Assembly (NCBI GenBank): GCA_016285455.1
Contig: JAEEQS010000001.1
Span: 1 to 64,000, forward strand
From: Bacteroidales bacterium
Lineage (GTDB): Bacteria > Bacteroidota > Bacteroidia > Bacteroidales > UBA932
Reading direction: 5' to 3'
DNA: 64,000 nt
The translations under genes and the position numbers were made by a program. Below are positions 59,598 through 64,000 of this stretch, piece after piece. Each line of letters begins with the position of its first letter. Positions within the stretch are counted from its first letter, which is position 1. Below the pieces are notes generated by a model. It did no database searches, was not told the DNA's origin, and saw only the letters and a program-made list of their open reading frames with translations.

Positions 59598-60176
59598 TCA
59601 GAATTGGTTTGCCTGGTAGTTGTCATTGTCACTGATGTTCTCGTCGTCTGTTTTGCCGTGGAAGATATCGCGGATCTTGTCTATCACAAGGCCTACGTAG
59701 TGCAGCGGGTTGAGCATTTTCTTCAGCATCTGGTATTCAAGGGCTATGTCTTCTTCCTTGTCGCGGATTTCGGTTTCCACAAACTGCTGCTTGAGGTTAA
59801 GTTCCTTCATTCCGGAGAGTTTGCCGTCGCCGAGGAGCATTCCGGTGTAGAACCTGGCCATCTGGTTGGCAAACAGCTTCTTTCTCAGCAGCCAGATAAT
59901 AATGCCCAAGACTAGCACTATTCCTCCGGCACAGAGGAAGCCCAAAGCGTTGCTGCCGAACAGGTCGCCGAGGAAAAAGCCTCCGGCAATGCAGAGCATT
60001 ATCAGCACAATGCTTCCGGTCAGAAGGAGTATTGTGGTTACGATTACACGGTTTGAGATGACAGACATTGTTTCTGCGCCTTTGAGGGCGGCTCTGTCTA
60101 CCTGCATATACAGGTACTTTCGGATAGAAGATCCCAGACCTTCATCCATCGGCTTTGAAAAATTGCTCTTTTCCAT
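59598..60176 (-). CDS. membrane protein, holin-III/DUF1469-like
   Basis: two TM segments, VDRAALKGAETMSVISNRVIVTTILLLTGSI. Confidence 0.55.
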   Translation of the reverse strand: MEKSNFSKPMDEGLGSSIRKYLYMQVDRAALKGAETMSVISNRVIVTTILLLTGSIVLIMLCIAGGFFLGDLFGSNALGFLCAGGIVLVLGIIIWLLRKKLFANQMARFYTGMLLGDGKLSGMKELNLKQQFVETEIRDKEEDIALEYQMLKKMLNPLHYVGLVIDKIRDIFHGKTDDENISDNDNYQANQF

Positions 60177-60302
60177 TGTCTTTATAATTGTCGGGAGTTC
60201 AAATGTAGTAAAAATGCAGAAATGCTCGTTTGGCACGGAAAGTGCGGAATAAGGAATAAAATTGTAATTTTGCCCGTTGAGGTTGATTATTGAAGTCAGT
60301 TT

Positions 60303-61595
60303 ATGAAGTTTATAAGACATTTAGCCGTTTGCCTTGCAGCTTTTGTGGCTGTATTCCAGTCTTGTTCCAAAGTGGAGCCTAAGGATGTGGTTTTTGAGGA
60401 GAAGGAAAAGACCATTCTGCTGTACTTTGCATCTCACAACAATCTGTCTACAGATGCGGCTACTAATATCAGCAAGATAATCTCCGGCTATGTTCCTTCC
60501 GATGGATACATTGTTATGTACTGCAATAACTTCGACCTCCAGACAAGGCAGATGAAGGATACTCTCCCTGTTCTTGTGAACGTGTACAAAGACAAGAAGG
60601 GAGCGGTTCAGATAGATACCATCTACAAATTCCCATACCAGAATTCCTGCACCAAGAACGCAATGAAGTCTGTGATAAATATCACCAAGACCATATGTCC
60701 TGCAAAAGAATACGGACTGGTACTCTGGTCGCACGGAACTGGATGGCTTCCTGCCGGATACTACACGCTGGATCCTTCAACATCCTCTGATGAGGGCAAG
60801 CGTATGGCCGCATTTGCCCCTGCTGGAAACACCTTTGGAAGAGCCAATGCTCCGCGTCAGAGCGGCCAGACCCTGTTCCCTGAGCCAGAAGGCGGCGTTG
60901 ACCCCTATGCCCATATGGTCAAGTCTTTTGGCAGCGAGCTGGGTGTGGAGATGTCTGTTTTCGACATTCAGGAAGCCATCGGTGACACTCATTTTGATTT
61001 CATTGCCCTGGACGCCTGCCTGATGGGAGGAATAGAGATTGCCTATCAGCTCAAGGATTGCTGCGACTATGTGATTTCCTCTCCTGCAGAAATCCTTACA
61101 GACAGCTTCCCTTATGACAAGGTCATAGAGAGGATGTTCAACAAAGACTATGCGGGAGTGGCAAAGGACTTCTACGATTACTACAATGCCCAGAGCGGGG
61201 AGTACAGGTCAGCAACCATCTCCACCGTCAAGTGCTCTGAACTGGAAGCCGTGGCAGACGAAGCAGCCAAACTATTTGCAGTCCATCGCTCAGACATTTC
61301 TTCTTTGGACGTTACCAAAGTTCAACGATATTTCAGGTTCAACGATCACTGGTTCTACGATTTCAAGGACTACTTAGATAATCTCTGCGGAACTTCAGAG
61401 ACCACTGCCCTGGGCGAGGCCCTTCAGAAGGCCGTCATAGCAAAATACACTACAGGCCAGATGATTAGCCTTATCATTGATCCGGCTAAGTTCTCCGGCC
61501 TGAGCAGTTACATAAACAATCCGGTGGAAGCAACTCTTACCACCTACTATCAGAAATACGCCTGGAACGAAAAGGTCCAGATGATAGTTCCGTAG
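60303..61595 (+). CDS. clostripain-like (C11) cysteine peptidase lipoprotein
   Basis: EYGLVLWSHGTGW...DFIALDACLMGGIEIAYQL. Confidence 0.9.
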   Translation: MKFIRHLAVCLAAFVAVFQSCSKVEPKDVVFEEKEKTILLYFASHNNLSTDAATNISKIISGYVPSDGYIVMYCNNFDLQTRQMKDTLPVLVNVYKDKKGAVQIDTIYKFPYQNSCTKNAMKSVINITKTICPAKEYGLVLWSHGTGWLPAGYYTLDPSTSSDEGKRMAAFAPAGNTFGRANAPRQSGQTLFPEPEGGVDPYAHMVKSFGSELGVEMSVFDIQEAIGDTHFDFIALDACLMGGIEIAYQLKDCCDYVISSPAEILTDSFPYDKVIERMFNKDYAGVAKDFYDYYNAQSGEYRSATISTVKCSELEAVADEAAKLFAVHRSDISSLDVTKVQRYFRFNDHWFYDFKDYLDNLCGTSETTALGEALQKAVIAKYTTGQMISLIIDPAKFSGLSSYINNPVEATLTTYYQKYAWNEKVQMIVP

Positions 61596-61600
61596 CCCCT

Positions 61601-62155
61601 TTACTTCTTGAAGAAGCGGTTGTAGAGACCCTCAAAGCCCTGTCCGTGGCGAGCCTCGTCTTTGCACATCTCGTGAACGGTGTCGTGGATGGCATCGTAG
61701 TTGAGCTTCTTGGCCTTGGTGGCAATGTCTTTCTTGCCGGCGCATGCGCCTCTTTCGGCTTCGATTCTCTTCTCTAGGTTGGTCTTGGTATCCCAAACCA
61801 TCTCGCCGAGGAGCTCGCAGAATCTTGCTGCGTGGTCTGCCTCTTCCAGAGCATATCTTCTGAAAGCTTCTCCGATTTCAGGATATCCTTCGCGGTGTGC
61901 CTGGCGGCTCATTGCCAGATACATTCCAACTTCTGTGCACTCGCCGATGAAGTTAGCCTTCAGGCCTTCCCATATTTCAGGGTCGCAGCCCTTGGCAACG
62001 CCGATAACGTGCTCGTCTGCCCAGGCCTTCTTGTTTTCTTCCTCAACAACCTCAACGAATTTCTCTCTTGGCTGCTTGCACTGAGGGCATCTCTCAGGAG
62101 GTTCCGGTCCTTCGTGGATATATCCACAAACTGTACATCTGAATTTCTTAATCAT
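61601..62155 (-). CDS. reverse rubrerythrin (N-terminal rubredoxin plus ferritin-like)
   Basis: [42 protein letters not shown]. Confidence 0.9.
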   Translation of the reverse strand: MIKKFRCTVCGYIHEGPEPPERCPQCKQPREKFVEVVEEENKKAWADEHVIGVAKGCDPEIWEGLKANFIGECTEVGMYLAMSRQAHREGYPEIGEAFRRYALEEADHAARFCELLGEMVWDTKTNLEKRIEAERGACAGKKDIATKAKKLNYDAIHDTVHEMCKDEARHGQGFEGLYNRFFKK

Positions 62156-62318
62156 AAAGGTATTGTCTAAAAGGTTAATAAATCTTCTTTACTGCACTTG
62201 TCTATGCAGTAAGTCAAAGATAAACATTTTCGCCGTAGAAACAAACAAGAAGAAACTCTTTGAAGAAGGGCCATTTCCGAAAAAGCATCGCTGAGTTTTG
62301 AGAAACGGAGATTTTGTT

Positions 62319-62326
62319 TATCTTTG
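62319..62326 (+). promoter_or_regulatory. -7 box TATCTTTG of rplY
   Basis: TATCTTTG 85 nt upstream of the ATG. Confidence 0.55.
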
Positions 62327-62410
62327 CGCCGCATTTCGCCCGACGGGTTCGGGCTCGGTGCAATGGGGTCCCCAGAAAGGCGGACTGAGTAACACTTAAA
62401 ATTTACAATT

Positions 62411-63010
62411 ATGCAGATTATCACTTTGAACGCTTCCGAGCGCAAAATCGGAACCAAGCAGGATCTGAAGAAGATCCGCAGAGCAGGCAACGTTCCTTGC
62501 ATCATCTACGGCAACGGAACCCAGCATCTGGACATTGCAATTCCTCTTGCAGACATCAAGAAGATTACAGACACTCCAAAGTCTTACATCATCCACGTAA
62601 ACGTTAATGGCGAGGTTCATCCTTGCATCCTTCACGATGCTCAGTATGACCCAATTACAGATGACGCTATCCACATCGACTTCCTCGCTATCTCTGAGGA
62701 CAAGCCAGTTGAAATAGCTGTTCCTGTAAACGTTTTCGGTAACGCTGAGGGTGTTAAGCAGGGTGGCCGTCTCAGAATAGGCGTTAGAAAGGTAAAGGTT
62801 TGCGGTCCTATGGAAAAGCTTCCTGACCAGATCGACGTAGACATCACTACTCTTGGAGTAGGAAAGGCTATCTATGCAGGCGAACTTTCAGTTGAGGGTT
62901 GCCAGATAGCTTCCCCTAAGAAGCTGATGGTTTGCGAGATCAAGCGTACCCGCGCTGCAGCTGCCGCAGCTGCTGCTGAGTCTGAGACTCCTGCCGCAGA
63001 GGCAAAGTAA
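62411..63010 (+). CDS. rplY: 50S ribosomal protein L25/CTC
   Basis: LNASERKIGTKQDLKKIRRAGNVPCIIYGNG. Confidence 0.93.
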   Translation: MQIITLNASERKIGTKQDLKKIRRAGNVPCIIYGNGTQHLDIAIPLADIKKITDTPKSYIIHVNVNGEVHPCILHDAQYDPITDDAIHIDFLAISEDKPVEIAVPVNVFGNAEGVKQGGRLRIGVRKVKVCGPMEKLPDQIDVDITTLGVGKAIYAGELSVEGCQIASPKKLMVCEIKRTRAAAAAAAAESETPAAEAK

Positions 63011-63026
63011 TTTGATCCTCAAGGCT

Positions 63027-63084
63027 TGGCGTCTTGACGCCTTTTGAATAGTGGATGGCCAAACTTTTTGGTCATCCACTTTAA
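63027..63084 (+). terminator. tandem terminator hairpins between rplY and pth
   Basis: GGCGTC-TT-GACGCC-TTTTG and AGTGGATGGCCAAA-CTT-TTTGGTCATCCACT-TT. Confidence 0.8.
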
Positions 63085-63114
63085 CTTTCTTACCTTGCGG
63101 CTGAATTTGAAAGA

Positions 63115-63852
63115 ATGGCTGGAAAATATCTCATAGCAGGTCTTGGAAACATCGGAAGCGAGTACGCTGGCACCCGCCATAACATTGGCTTTATGGTGGT
63201 GGACCATCTTGCAGAAGAATCTGGCGCGGTTTTCAGCGTAGACCGCCTCGGAAGCATCGCCGAGATTTCTTACAGGGGAAGCAAACTCATTCTCCTGAAG
63301 CCTTCTACATATATGAATCTCAGCGGAAAGGCCGTTCACTACTGGATGCAGAAGGAGAATATTCCGCTGGAAAACCTTATGGTCATCTGCGATGATCTGG
63401 CTCTGCCGATGGGTTCTGTGCGTATGCGCAAGAAGGGCAGCGACGGCGGCCACAACGGCCTTGCAAACATCAACCAGATTCTTGGAACATCTGACTACTG
63501 CCGCATAAGAGTGGGAATCGGCAACGGATTTCCTCGTGGAGGCCAGGTGGATTATGTTCTGGGCCGATTTGAAGGAGAAGAGGCAGCTTGTCTTCCGGCC
63601 GTTCTCAAGCGTGCCGCCCAGGGCATCAAGGACTTCACGTTTATGGGGGCAGACCGCGCAATGAATATCTGCAACACAGATCCTAAGAAAGCCACTCCTG
63701 AAGCAAAGTCAGAAGAAAAGCCGGTAGCTGAGGAAAAGCCAGAAGTTCAGAATAAAGTTGCTGAGAAAAAGGAAACAGCTCCTGAAGAACCTAGAGAAAT
63801 GACCTTCAAGGAAAAGCTTCTCAGTCTTTTCAGAAAATACAGCAAGGATTAA
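63115..63852 (+). CDS. pth: peptidyl-tRNA hydrolase with charged C-terminal extension
   Basis: YLIAGLGNIGSEYAGTRHNIGFMVVD; GGHNGLANI. Confidence 0.95.
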   Translation: MAGKYLIAGLGNIGSEYAGTRHNIGFMVVDHLAEESGAVFSVDRLGSIAEISYRGSKLILLKPSTYMNLSGKAVHYWMQKENIPLENLMVICDDLALPMGSVRMRKKGSDGGHNGLANINQILGTSDYCRIRVGIGNGFPRGGQVDYVLGRFEGEEAACLPAVLKRAAQGIKDFTFMGADRAMNICNTDPKKATPEAKSEEKPVAEEKPEVQNKVAEKKETAPEEPREMTFKEKLLSLFRKYSKD

Positions 63853-63853
63853 A

Positions 63854-64000
63854 TCAGAAACCGTCCATCAGACGGTCTATGTCTCGCCTTTCCTTTTTGG
63901 TAGGGCGTCCGTTGCCCCGTTCCCTTTTCAGGAATATGGTTTCAACCGGAGCAAGGAGCTTGTCTAGTTCGCTTTGCGGGGTAACGTTTTCTGCATACTG
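63854..64000 (-). CDS. S4-domain RNA-binding protein (Hsp15-like), C-terminal part, runs off the window
   Basis: minus-strand translation QYAENVTPQSELDKLLAPVETIFLKRERGNGRPTKKERRDIDRLMDGF*. Confidence 0.7.
   Translation of the reverse strand, partial: QYAENVTPQSELDKLLAPVETIFLKRERGNGRPTKKERRDIDRLMDGF

Noticed and set aside
59598-60176. Prophage holin
   Set aside because: No other phage genes nearby; DUF1469/holin-III-like proteins are often chromosomal membrane proteins.

Overview
This window is a chromosomal segment of a Bacteroidales-type bacterium. Support for that lineage: TAnnTTTG -7 promoter boxes, an atpD-atpC-X-atpBEFHAG operon, LemA/DUF2207, an HsdR_N-like gene next to holA, and rplY-pth. 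Most of it is housekeeping: complete ATP synthase operon, nrdDG, copA, CCA-adding enzyme, holA, alr, rplY, pth and three tRNA-Ser genes. Accessory DNA lies at about 0.2-2.9 kb, an AT-rich nuclease island between two tRNA-Ser genes, and at about 43.4-48.3 kb, which holds an IS30 remnant, a duplicated holA 3' end and a DUF4143-type ATPase. The strongest lead is copA. An HMA copper-chaperone ORF overlaps the P-type ATPase frame at an A10 run containing an in-phase A_AAA_AAG slippery heptamer. A -1 shift there would fuse the two ORFs into canonical CopA, while normal termination would release a small chaperone. Other leads are a roughly 35-fold over-represented 9-mer (ATCGCTGAG), an HsdR_N-CCA-transferase fusion, a candidate EVE-like plus PD-(D/E)XK nuclease, duplicated holA 3' ends bracketing an insertion, an IS30 transposase lacking its central catalytic block, palindromic operators at a Nudix regulator and at nrdD, and a probable lipid galacturonylation cluster. 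All calls were made by reading the sequence; no database search was run.
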